Of a DNA stretch of 64,000 bases, positions 22,457 to 34,806 are shown one piece after another; position 1 is the first letter of the stretch; every line of letters starts with the position of its first letter. Under the pieces are notes generated by a model. That model saw only the letters and a list, made by a program, of their open reading frames with translations, was not told the DNA's origin and searched no databases. The position numbers and the translations under genes are program-made. The DNA lies in the NCBI RefSeq assembly GCF_042477335.2, contig NC_091727.1, forward strand, positions 144,710,501-144,774,500. Direction: 5' to 3'. This DNA comes from Ovis canadensis. Its lineage: Eukaryota > Chordata > Mammalia > Artiodactyla > Bovidae.

Positions 22457-25400
22457 GACAACAGAGAAGTAAAAGAACCAATGGATCAGTGTTTCCTCTA
22501 GCCAAGACTGTCATGCTTCCAGACTCAAGAAAAGGAGTAACAGTAAATTACTTTATTTTCCCTGTAATTCAGTTATTAATGTGTAATGGGAAAGTATCTA
22601 GAGTGTTGAACTTAAAGGGGGGACAATACCCTGCAGCGAAAAGGCAAGTACTTCTGAGCAGTAATAATACACTCGCTTGAGAAATGGTGGGCATTATTTT
22701 TTATATTTAGAAAAAGATGTTCCTTCAAAACCTACATGACTAGGACTTCACTCAGCAATGATTCAAGGTTGCGTTCTTGAGTCTTTGTACAAGGGTATTT
22801 CCTTGTTCAACTGATAGTCAGTAGGGACACAGTTGTTCTAAAATTCTTGTAAGTTTAGAAGTTGCTTGAATATCAACAAGAACATATATTTAACCTGGTA
22901 TTTTCATTCCTACTCCTTATTTTTGAAAAAGAAAAAACAGTCTGCATTTCCCATTACTGCACATGTTTACTATTTTCTTTTTTTTCCTTCAGGAAGGGAA
23001 AGGCTTACATAGTGAGAAATTTCATTGATAAATATTAGTGGCATTCACAGGGCAAATACAAGATATGAGGAAAAGCCTTTTTCCTGTTCTATATATTATA
23101 AAAAGAAGTGTACACTCTCCTTTTTGTACTTAAAAATTCATAATAAAAATATTCAGTCTCCTGAACTAATTTGTTCCTACCTAACTGCTGCTTTGTTCAC
23201 CTACCTCCAGAGTTTTATGAAAGATGGAAAATAACAATCTTTACTATTTTTGATATAGATTTGTCTTCCCTCCTGGAAAGATCTCAGTCAGATGGAAAGG
23301 GGAGATAGGCTTCTAAAATGTCCCAGATTCAAACATGAACAGTATGATCCATCTGGTAGCAGGAAAAAAAAAGAAGAGAATTATTCTGAAATAGATGTTG
23401 CTGCACCAACTTTGACATGCAAATACTTATTTCTTTCTAAATATACACCTTTGAGAGTAAAGTGTTAACAATTCATCATGTTATTTACTTATCTTACAAT
23501 GCATATATTTGTAAATTATTAATTTGTCCCTATTCTTAGACACTAATTCATTAATTTGCATCACTAATAAACTTTGTATAATATTTTAATAGATACTATT
23601 TGACAGGGTAAACTTATTATAGGAATAGAAGAGTTTTAAAAGGACAAATTTTCCGTTAGCATTAAGCAGAAATCAATTTCTTGCTGTTATGAGTTTCAAA
23701 TTATACTTAAAACTGTGCATTCACACAGCAGAATAGTAACATAATTTTGATCTTAGTTAATTGGGGAGCAGAAATGATGGAGATTAGTCCTGATCTCTGC
23801 CACTGGCTTCCTTTGTGACCATGACCACACGTTTCCTGTCTTCTTTTTATAGTTGGGATAATAATAAGCCTAATCTTTCTTGGAAAGATTTTATATAAAA
23901 GTACAGGGTACTTCTTCCTTTTAACACTCACTGAGTGTTTCTGAAGGGAATAATGGGCTCCAAGTCATCGAATTTTCAATGGATGAACTGCAGGTGCCTT
24001 CAAACCTCAGGTACATCAGTTCAACACTCCTATTGACCACAAAGCATTTATCTTCAATATAAAAACTTTCATTGATAGAAGAGGAGAAGAGAAAACTCAG
24101 GTAAGAGAAAATTGATGGATTATTCTGAAGGATAATGGTTCTAAGGTAGTCACAAAAGACAATTAGACTGTACTTATTGAAAGCCAGAAACAATGTCTTA
24201 TTCAACTTTATATTCACGAGATCTAACATAGTAATTGGCAGTAAATTTTTAATAAATTTTTGTTACACTGAATTCAGAACAAAAATTAAACTTTTTGAAT
24301 TAGTTGGAGAGATCTTTTGCTTTGAGGAAAATGTTTCAGGAGACCATTTTCATACTGAGTTTGCTGGGGGTTGTCATAGCAGATGTTAACTATTGCACTT
24401 GGAAATTAAGTCTTTTTGTAAAACAAAGCAATATGTTGCTAAATTTGTCTAATCCAATTTCCTTCCTTTGTTGAATACATAGCATTGATTACTGTCAGTT
24501 CCTTCATCCTTTGAGTAATATTAAACAAACTGTACTAGTTTACCAACTGTGACTATATAGCAAAGAGATAACAGGCATTTACTCAAATATTCAAAGTAAA
24601 TAATATTTTTGAAATTATCAGTAGTTTGAAACTCTTATTAATTAACATATAATTTTGAGGTCTGATGCCACTCCACAAATTACAGTCAGGTCGTCAGGTG
24701 GAGCACAGTTTAAAAAGCTACTGATGTGGGGGTTTCACCCATATTTGAGAAGAGCAATGAAAGCAATAGGGACTAGTTGAGATGTCTCTCCAGCTCCTGG
24801 AGAGCAAGTATAGATTAGCCAGTTGTGAAAAACATTGCTACTCCTATGAAAGGGAAAAGAATGGAAGACACAAAAGTTGGGATGTCACTACAGTTACTAT
24901 ATTTGTGTATGTGACATTTCCTTGAAGTCATAGCAGAGGTAATATTCCAGAGGAGAAGAAATTGTCTCTTTTTGTGTGATGCCACAAAGCCTACATTAGT
25001 GTGGACCCTGAGTTCTGTGGTTGACCAACATATCTAGGTGCAGTTAATTGCAAACAGGTGGAAAATCTAAGGTGGAGCACTTTCATTGTGAGGAAAAAGG
25101 CTTTTCCTGGAAATGTTAATCACTGCCTCTTTTAGGAACTATTTCAAAATTTCCCTGAAACTTCCTTGCTTTATTAGGAAATGATGGGTTATGTTGTGGT
25201 AAAACAAACAAACAAATCTTGATCTCAGTAGCTTAAAAGACAAAGTTTATTCGTTACTCAGACCTGTTCTCTTATGGATTCAGGCAACTCCATGAAGCAT
25301 TTTGTCCTTTGTGTATTGACTTGGCATTCCCGGTTGCTTATGTCAACCGTATGTCAAGATATACAGTACAATTACTGTAACAGGGAAGGAACAGGGTAGA

Positions 25401-26156
25401 AAGTAAGCATCAACATATTTTATTTGCCAAAGCATGTCATATAGCCATATTTATGGCTCTTTTTGGATGGACATTCCTTCCATTGTTTCACGATTTTTCC
25501 TAGATTGTTAATGGTCTGTGCCATCATGTTAACAACAGGTTAACAGTACACTATCACAGCCTAACATGACAAATTACAAAAATAAACTGTACTACATACA
25601 ATGTCCATTCTTGATAACATCTACCTCTAAGCTCAATATGGCCATATACCTTGTTTTGGAAGGGCTTATTGCATGTATTTTCTACAGTTTTGTGCATTTT
25701 AATCTTGTTTCAAGAATTCCAACTCCCCTCACAACTTTTCCATCAAGCTATCCTTACATTTTGCTTTCAAGATAAAAATCTTACATTTATTAGTATGATT
25801 TTTCATTTAGTAGTGTAATGTACATTTATGTAATCACTGCTATTATTAGGATTAAAAAAATTGTTTTCCACAACTTACATAGAGCTTGAGTGGACTGCTC
25901 AAATATATTTTTCCCCACAGCACCATTTCTTTTCATTGAGTGCTTTCGCAGAGTGTGAAGTTCACTTGTAGTACACGCATTGCTTATAGCAGAAATGCTT
26001 GTTTTGCAGCCATTGCTGTTCCAGTACTGGCGAAGTAGATATAAACAGAATGAGGCTGTAAATGGGCTTTGCTCTAGCAACCAGTCCATCTCAGGTTTGA
26101 GGTGCACATAGGTAACTATATAAATCAAAGAGACCCTGGGGACTTTGATTAGCACT
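22457..26156. other. Unassigned non-coding sequence
   Basis: About 3.7 kb with no recognisable gene. 23790-23900 has MIR-like words (CTCTGCCACTGGC, TTGTGACCATG). The GATCTCAGTAGCTTAAAAGAC region near 25220 resembles part of an old dispersed repeat. A 109-codon open stretch on the minus strand at 25826-26155 has no recognisable motif. Confidence 0.5.
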
Positions 26157-26166
26157 AGAGTAGTCC

Positions 26167-26442
26167 TGCTGCTGCTGCTAAGTTTCTTCCGTTGTGTCCG
26201 ACTCTGTGCGACCCCATAGATGGCAGCCCACTAGGCTCCTCTGTCCCTGGGATTCTCTAGGCAAGAATACTGGGGTGGGTTGCCATTTCCTTCTCCAATG
26301 CATTAAAGTGAAAAGTGAAAGTGAAGTCGCTCAGTCGTGCCCAACTCTTAGCGACCCCATGGACTATACGGCCTACCAGGCTCCTCTATCCGTGGGATTT
26401 TCCATGCAAGAGTACTGGAGTGGGGTGCCAGTGCTTTCTCTG
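26167..26442 (-). mobile_element. SINE2-type SINE
   Basis: Antisense copy beginning with GCTGCTGCTAAGTTTCTTCC. AGAGTAGTCC flanks it at 26157-26166 and 26443-26452, a clean 10-base duplication. Confidence 0.9.
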
Positions 26443-26452
26443 AGAGTAGTCC

Positions 26453-28004
26453 AGACTTTGTTTAATAACAATTTAAAAATGTTTTGGGCACCCATTCCAT
26501 TGTTTTACTATGTTACTCTATACGTCGAGGATCTACCTGTTGCAAAATGTCAGGCAGTTAATACTTCCACTGTAATATAACACCCTTTTGTCTCAAGTCC
26601 AGAGTGCTTATAAATTGATGTTTTCACCTTTTATTAGGCTGTCCAATAGAGAATGCCCCCATTTTTACATGGAGAAGTACTCCAGTGAGAAATGATCACT
26701 TAAAATTAATGCAGATTCTTTGTGTCATCTTTATCTCTGGTCTGATTATTATGCACGCAACTTCACTTTTTAGAGAAGTTGCCTTTCATTAAAAAACGGT
26801 TTATTTAAATGTGAGGATATAATACCAGTCAGATGCCAATATTATAAAAACAGTTAAATTCAAGTAATTTTCACAAAGATCTCAAAAATTTTAACTGATT
26901 ACTTGAAAAAAAATAACTTTATCTTAAAAAAATAAGAATAAAAGTGATTAACAATTAGTGATCATTTTGTTTGTAATCTTTGTAAGAAATATTATTGAAA
27001 ACAGTCACCTTTATTCTCTTTCCCTTATTAAAAGCATGTGAATGCATTGGTACAGTCACTGGAATTTCTGTGAGAGTTGTTACTGTCTGTACAAGAGGCT
27101 CTTGCAAACTCCATCACATCTAGGATGGGACTAGGTTCAAGGTGCTCATGACAGATTTTTTGGTAGTGAAAATTAAAAGATGATTAAACAGGAAGTATTT
27201 TCTATTGAAATTGCTTTTGATTTTATATAAAGGCTTAAAATATAATATTCCACCACTCCATCTCTAATTTTTGGTAAGGAAATGATAAGCACTTTAAGCT
27301 AGGGTACATTTAAAATCATTGCATTGAGGCAAATTCTTATAACTTGTATGTCTCTATGTCAGGTATACTGCAGCTGTACAATGTGAAACCTTCCCAGAAA
27401 GATTTATTCTACTTTTGCTTTGTCAGGATTCTGTAGCCCTGGCAAAGGAAGAGATATCAAAAAGGGCTAGAAAATGATTCATTGTCAAACATAATCCTTG
27501 ACTACTAAGCTAGGAAAGCTGCCACAATTTTATGAGAGGAACATAAAATAAGAGGTGAACAAGCTTTGGAGTTCTCAAAGGTCCTTTCATCAGTTACCAC
27601 CTTCATCCTGGAGAAAGGAGCTCTTATTTCTCCAAAGCAGGTGTATCCAATATTTTTCTATGCCAGATGTATAAAAGGCATTTCATTGTTAAAATAAATA
27701 TTAGAGCATTTGTGGAAAATTCTTTGCAAAATACTTTGACTTTATTTTTTTTTAAATTTTTTAAATAATTTGACTTTAAAGAAAAGTTTGAGAAAATAGT
27801 GTACATGAAGAGCTGTATATTTATAGTTCTTGCTCTAGAGACTAACTCAGTTCCTATTAGACATTACCAATTAGTATGTTAGATGGAAGATGCTATCAAA
27901 AATAACAACAACATTTGGATATTTAATAGATTCTGTAGAAATATGCATTTTAATATCTAATATGTTGCATTGCAAATGCAACTGTTTTCTTTTGGTACTG
28001 GTCA
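26453..28004. other. Unassigned non-coding sequence
   Basis: AT-rich, no gene, no confident repeat. Open stretches are at most about 60 codons. Confidence 0.5.
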
Positions 28005-28226
28005 TATGCATGCTCAGTCACTTCATTCATGTAGTATTCTTTGCGACCCCATGGACTACAGCCTGCCAGGCTCCTCTATCCATGGGATTCTCCAGGCAAG
28101 AATTCTGGAATGGGTTCCTGTGCCCTCCTGCAAGGAATCTTCCTGACCCAGGAATTGAACCCCCATCTCCTGTGTCTCCTGCATTTCAGGCGGACTCTTT
28201 ACCCACTGAGCCCCCTGGGAAGGCCA
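28005..28226 (-). mobile_element. Bov-tA SINE
   Basis: GCATGCTCAGTCACTTCATT through GACCCCATGGACTACAGCC to the head AGCCCCCTGGGAAGGCC. Confidence 0.85.
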
Positions 28227-29319
28227 TTCATCATAAATCAGTCAAATTGCTGTTAGAAAAAAAGGTTCAAGCATAAGAGGCAGGAATTCTGAACTTTATC
28301 TGCAAATTGGGAATAACATTTATTCCCATACATTTTTGCTGAGAAATTGATTAAAATAATATATATTAATGTGCTTTGTGATTGTAAACTGTTTTGTAGA
28401 TATTAATCCTAATTCCAATGTCAATTACAATAAGCATTATTATTATTTTAAATTCCAGTAAGTGTTCTTTATTCCAATGTGAGAGAATATCTTTTATTTC
28501 TCTACCAATTGCATGGATTTCCTGGTGAAATATGGTATCTATGCCATTTGATCACTGAAAGAGAAAAAAAAAAGTCAACAGAATATCCATTTTGTGTAAA
28601 GGAAAGGGAATAAAATTGGAGCTAGTCCCAGCCATCCCAGGCATTTTCAAGAGATGGCTTCATTTTTACCTATAACTAGCATTCTATTTATGTTGTTATA
28701 TGTTTTTTGAACAAATATAAGGAAAGATCAAGGGGTAAAATTGTTCTTTGTCTGGCTTTACTTTTGTCCTTCTATTTGGCTTTCTGGATCATTCCTCAAG
28801 GTATGAACAATAAAACTAGCACTGGCCAATTTTTCAATTAATGTATCTTTCAAGTATATAACATTATCTTAATTAACCAAGATTTGAATTTATATGTTGA
28901 ATTATTTCAGGGACTAAAGGATAAAATAATTATAACTCCTAAAACATATGTGTATTTGAACATTTTAACTACTGTTTTATAAATTTAACAATTTGTATTT
29001 CTTTGGTATAAATTGTGCTATTATGGGTTCAATCAGTGTTTGAAAGAACCTAGTCTTTGTAATAATATCTGTGTATGAGTGTATATTTATATGTTTATCA
29101 CCAAAAACAAACAAAAAAAATTGACATGTACTCAGTTAAATATCTGAACATGTATTATCATATATACTACATGATTTTAAGCTAAACATAGATTTTAAAA
29201 TGATTATCATTTTATTTGTGGAATTAAGGTTTCAGTTATTTTTTATGATTCCACCAAAGTTAGAGCCTCTGGAACATGTTATTAAACCTTATGATTCTAT
29301 TGATTTCTGTATTAATACC
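28227..29319. other. Unassigned non-coding sequence
   Basis: AT-rich, no gene or repeat that I can name. It ends where a BovB begins. Confidence 0.5.
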
Positions 29320-30358
29320 AGACCACCTAACCTGCCTCTTGAGAAATCTATATGCAGCTCAGGAAGCAACAGTTAGAACTGGACATGGAACAACAGACTG
29401 GTTCCAAATAGGAAAAGGAGTACGTCAAGGCTGTATATTGTCACCCTGCTTATTTAACTTATATGCAGAGTACATGAGAAACGCTGGACTGGAAGAAACA
29501 CAAGCTGGAATGAAGATTGCCGGGAGAAATATCAGATATTTCTGATATTTCTGATATTATATCTGAGAAAAACCTCAGATATGTAGATGACACCACCTGT
29601 ATAGCAGAAAGTGAAGAGGAGCTAAAAAGGCTCTTGATGAAAGTGAAAGAGGAGAGTGAAAATGTTGGCTTAAAGCTCAACATTCAGAAAACGAAGATCA
29701 TGGCATCTGGTCCCATCACTTCATGGAAAATAGATGGGGAAACAGTAGAAAGAGTATCAGACTTTATTTTTTGGGACTCCAAGATCACTGCAAATGGTGA
29801 CTGCAGCCATGAAATTAAAAGATGCTTACTCCTTGGAAGAAAAGTTATGACCAACCTAGATAGTATATTCAAAAGTAGAGACATTACTTTGCTGACTAAG
29901 GTCCGCCTAGTCAAGGCTAATGGTTTTTCCTGTGGTCATGTATGCATGTGAGAGTTGGACTGTGAAGAAGGCTGAGCGCTGAAGAATTGATGCTTTTGAA
30001 CTGTGGTGTTGGAGAAGACTCTTGAGAGTCCCTTGGACTGCAAGGAGATCCAACCAGTCCATTCTGAAGGAGATCAGCCCTGGGATTTCCTTGGAAGGAA
30101 TGACGCTAAAGCTGAAACTCCAGTCCTTTGGCCACCTCAAAAAAGAGTTGACTCATTGGAAAAGACTCTGATGTTGGGAGGGATTGAGGGCAGGAGAAGA
30201 AGGGAACAACAGAGGATGAGATGGCTGGATGGCATCACTGACTCAATGGACGCGAGTCTGAGTGAACTCCGGGAGTTGGTGATGGACAAGGAGGCCTGGC
30301 GTGCTGCGATTCATGGGGTCGCAAAGAGTCGGACACGACTGAGCGACTGAACTGAACT
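29320..30358 (+). mobile_element. BovB 3' part
   Basis: Sense BovB starts within RT (LTCLLRNLYAAQEATVRTG as the recognisable block) and ends with the GACTGAGCGACTGAACTGAA tail. The RT box reads YVDD. A local insertion with inverted copies of its own sequence lies at 29535-29564. An L1 piece abuts on the right. Confidence 0.88.
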
Positions 30359-30360
30359 AA

Positions 30361-31935
30361 CATTTTCCTGGAGGTCTCTCAGGTTGTCCTAATTGCTTCT
30401 ATTTCTTTTTTCCTCTCTGTTTCATTTGTTTCTACCATTCTATCTTCTACCTCACTTATCCTATCTTCTGTCTCTGTTATTCTACTGTTGGTTCCCTCCA
30501 GAGTGTTTTTTATCTCATTTATTGCATTATTCATTTTATATTGACTCTTTTTTATTTCCTATAGGTCCTTTTTAAACCTTTCTTGCATCTTTTCAATCCT
30601 TGTCTCCACGCTACTTATCTGTAACTCCAATTTGTTTTCAAGGTTTTAGATCATTTTAACTATCAATATTCGGAATTCTTTTTTCAGGTAGATTCTGTAT
30701 CTCTTCCTCTTTTGTTTGCTTTGGTGGGCATTTATCCTATTCCTTTTCCTGCTGGGTATTTCTCTGCCTTTTCATCTTGTTAATATTACCGTGTTTGGAG
30801 TGGCTTTTCTGTACTCTAGCAGTGTGGTTCCTCTTTATTGTAGAAGTTCCTCACTGTGGGTGGGGTTATATGGGTGGCTTGTCATGGTTTCCTGATTAGG
30901 AAAGCTTGTGTCAGTGTTCTGGATGGTGGAGCTGGATTTTTTCTCTCTGGGGTGCAATGAAGTGTCCAGTAATGAGTTTTGAGATGTCTGTGTGTTTGGT
31001 GTGACTTTGGGCAGCCTGTATATTGAAGCTCAGGGCTATGTTCCTGTGTTGCTCGAGAATTTGAATAGTGTGTCTTGCTCTGGAACTTTTTGGCCCTTGG
31101 GTGGTGCTTGGTTTCAGTGTAGGTATGGAGGCACTTGATGAACTCCTGTTGATTAATGTTCCCTGGATTCAGGATTTCTCAGGTGTTCTCAGGATATGGA
31201 CTTAAGACTCCTGCCTCAGGTTTTCAGTCTTATTCTTCAGTAGCTTCAAGACTTCTCCATTTATACAACACTGAAGACAAAACATCTAGGTTAATGATGA
31301 AGTTTCACAGTGAGGGACACCTGGAGAGGTACACAGAGCTGCATGGAGAAGAGTAAAGGGAGGAGGGAAATATAGGTGATCAGGAGGAGAAGAGGGTGAA
31401 TCAAAAGAGGAGAAGGCAAGCTAGCCAGTAATCCCTTCCCTATATACTCTCACAGTCTGGATCCCTCAGAGATGTTCACAGAGTTACATAGAGAAGAGAA
31501 GAGGGAGGAAGGAGACAGAGGTGGCCAGGAGAATAAAAGGGGGAATCAAACAGAGGGAGACAGATCCAGCCAGTAATCAGTTCCCTAAGTATTCTCCACA
31601 GCCCAGAACACACAAAGAGATACAGAGTTGGATAGAGAAGAAAAAAGGGAGGTGGGAGATAGAAGCGGCCTGGTGGAGAGAAAGGATAGTCAAAAGTGGG
31701 AGAGAGCAATCAGGCCAGTCATCTCACTCCCAAGTAAAAATGGGTACTGAAGATTGGGTTCTTAAAGGTACAAAGTTGATAACAAAAACAGAAAAGCAAA
31801 AGTTAAATATCTAGAGTAGAGGTTAGATTCTCAAAAATACAACATTAAAAAAAGTCAAAAAATTAGAAAATATATATATATGAAATTTGCTTTAAAAATA
31901 GGATCTTACTTTTTTTTTGCAAGATATTAGTAGGT
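30361..31935 (-). mobile_element. L1 piece A: ORF1 start and proximal leader, 3'-truncated
   Basis: This segment is colinear with 11250-12880 of the full-length L1: ORF1 beginning, then leader. ORF2 and the 3' end are absent; a plus-strand BovB end abuts directly at 30360. A BovB begins at 31936, and the L1 resumes after it near 37958. Confidence 0.8.
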
Positions 31936-34790
31936 TCAGTTCAGTTCACTTCAGTCACTCAGTCGTGTCCGATTCTTTGCGACCCCATGAATCGCAGCAC
32001 GCCAGGCCTCCCTGTCCATCACCAACTCCCGGAGTTCACACAGGCTCACATCCATCGAGTCAGTGATGCCATCCAGCCATCTCATCCTCGGTCATCCCCT
32101 TCTCCTGCCCCCAATCCCTCCCAGCATCAGAGTCTTTTCCAATGAGTCAACTCTGCACATTAGGTGGCCAAAGTACTGGAGTTTCAGCTTTAGCATCTTT
32201 CCTTCTAAAGAAATCCCAGGGCTGATCTCCTTTGAACAGACTGGTTGGATCTCCTTGCAGTCCAAGGGACTCTCAAGAGTCTTCTCCAACACCACAGTTC
32301 AAAAGCATCAATTCTTCAGCACTCAGCCTTCTTCACAGTCCAACTCTCACATCCATACAGGACCACTGGAAAAAACATAGCCTTGACTAGACGGACCTTA
32401 GTTGGCAAAGTAATGTCTCTACTTTTGAATACTATCTAGGTTGGTCATAACTTTTCTTCCAAGGAGTAAGCATCTTTTAATTTCATGGCTGCATTCACCA
32501 TCTGCAGTGATTTTGGAGCCCAAAAAAGTAAAGTCTGACACTGTTTCCACTGTTTCCCCATCTATTTCCCATGAAGTGATGGGACCAGATGCCATGATCT
32601 TCGTTTTCTGAATGTTGAACTTTAAGCCAACGTTTTCACTCTCCTCTTTCACTTTCATCAAGAGGCTTTTTAGCTCCTCTTCACTCTCTGCCATAAAGGT
32701 GGTGTCATCTGCATATCTGAGGTTATTTACATTTCTCCCGGCAATCTTGATTCCAGCTTTTGCTTCTTCCATTCCAGCGTTTCTCATGATGACTCTGCAT
32801 ATAAGTAGAATAAGCAGGGTGACAATATACAGCCTTGACATATTCCTTTCCCTATTTGAAACAAGTCAGTTGTTCCATGTCCAGTTCTAACTGTTGCTTC
32901 CTGGCCTGCATACAGATTCCTCAAGAGGCAGGTCAGGTGGTCTGGTATTCCCATCTCTTTCAGAATTTTCCAGTTTATTGTGATCCACACAGTCAAAGGC
33001 TTTGGCATAGTCAATAAAGCAGAAATAGATGCTTTTCTGGAACTCTCTTGCTTTTTCCATGATCCAGAGGATGTTGGCAATTTGATTTCTGGTTCCTCTG
33101 CCTTTTCTAAAACCAGCTTGAACATCAGGAAGTTCACGGTTCACGTATTGCTGAAGCCTGGCTTGGAGAATTTTGAGCATTACTTTACTAGCATGTGAAA
33201 TGAGTGCAATTGTGTGGTAGTTTGAACATTCTTTGGCTTTGCCCTTCTTTGGGATTGGAAAGAAAACTGACCTTTACAGTACTATGGCCACTGCTGAATT
33301 TTCCAAATTTGTTGACATATTGAGTGCAGTTCAACTGGAATTCCATCACCTCCACTAGCTTTGTTTGTAGTGATGCTTTCTAAGGCCCACTTGACTTCAC
33401 ATTCCAGGATGTCTGACTCTAGAGTGATCACACCATCGTGATTATCGGGATCATGAAGATCTTTTTTGTACAGTTTTTCTGTGTATTCTTGCCATCTCTT
33501 CTTAATATCTTCTGCCTCTGTTAGGTCCATACCATTTCTGTCCTTTATCGAGCCCATCTTTGCATGAAATGTTCCCTTTATCTCTGATTTTCTTGAAGAG
33601 ATCTCTAGTCTTCCCCATTCTGTTCTTTTCCTCTATTTCTTTGCATTGATTGCTGAAGAAGGCTTTCTTATCTCTTCTTGCTATTCTTTGGAACTCTGCA
33701 TTCAGATGCCTGTATCTTTCCTTTTCTCCTTTGCTTTTCGCCTCTTTTCTTTTCACAGCTATTTGTAAGGCCTCCCCAGACAGCCATTTTGCTTTTTTGC
33801 ATTTCTTTTCCATGGGGATGGTCTTGATCCCTGTCTCCTGTACAGTGTCACAAACCTCATTCCATAGTTCATCAGGCACTCTTTCATATCTAGGCCCTTA
33901 AATCTATTTCTCACTTCCACTATCATAAGCAATTTGATTAAGGTCATACCTGAATGGTCTAGTGGTTTTCCCTACTTTCTTCAATTTGAGTCTGAATTTG
34001 GCAATAAGGAGTTCATGATCTGAGCCACAGTTAGCTCCTGGTCTTGTTTTTGTTGACTGTATAGAGTTTCTCCATCTTTGGCTGCAGAGAATATAAACAG
34101 TCTGATTTCGGTGTTGACCATCTGGTGATGTCCATGTGTAGAGTTTTCTCTCGTGTTGTTGGAAGAGGGTGTTTGCTATGACCAGTGCATTTTCTTGACA
34201 AAATTCTATTAGTCTTTGCCCTGCTTCATTACGCATTCCAAGGCCAAATTTTCCTGTTACTCCAGGTGTTTCTTGAATTCCTACTTTTGCATTCCATTCT
34301 CCTGTAATGAAAAGGACATCTTTTTGGAGTGTTAGTTCTAAAAGGTCTTATAGGTCTTCATAGAACCGTTCAACTTCAGCTTCTTCAACATTACTGGTTG
34401 GGGCGTAGACTTGGATTACTGTGATATTGAATGGTTTGCCTTGGAAATGAAGAAAGATCATTCTGCGTTTTTGAGATTGCATCCAAGTACTGCATTTCGG
34501 ACTCTTTTGTTGACCATGATGTCTACTCCATTTCTTCTGAGGGATTCCTGCCCACAGTAGTAGATATAATGGTCATCTGAGTTAAATTCACCCATTCCAG
34601 TCCATTTTAGTTCGCTGATTCCTAGAATGTCAACGTTCACTCTTGCCATCTCCTGTTTGACCACTTCCAATTTGTCTTGATTCATGGACCTGACATTCCA
34701 GGTTCCTATGCAATATTTCTCTTTACAGCATTGGACCTTGCTTCTATCACCAGTCACATCCACAACTGGGTATTGTTTTTGCTTTGGCTC
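31936..34790 (-). mobile_element. BovB LINE, 3' part (near-full-length copy)
   Basis: This is a minus-strand BovB. From high to low coordinates it has an APE-type endonuclease start (34458-34793, TWNVRSMNQDKLEVV and ILGISELKWTGMG), the linker (33904-34236, NEAGQRLIEFCQENALVIANT), the RT region (32419-33180, with NNLRYADDTTFMAESEEE) and the 3' tail. The RT YADD box is intact, but the gene is split among at least six frames. It lies inside an L1. Confidence 0.9.
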
Positions 34791-34806
34791 CATCCCTTCA
34801 TTCTTT

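Noticed and set aside
25826..26155. 109-codon frame on the minus strand
   Set aside because: No recognisable domain, no promoter or conserved context; length is within chance for AT-rich sequence. Conservation data could change this.
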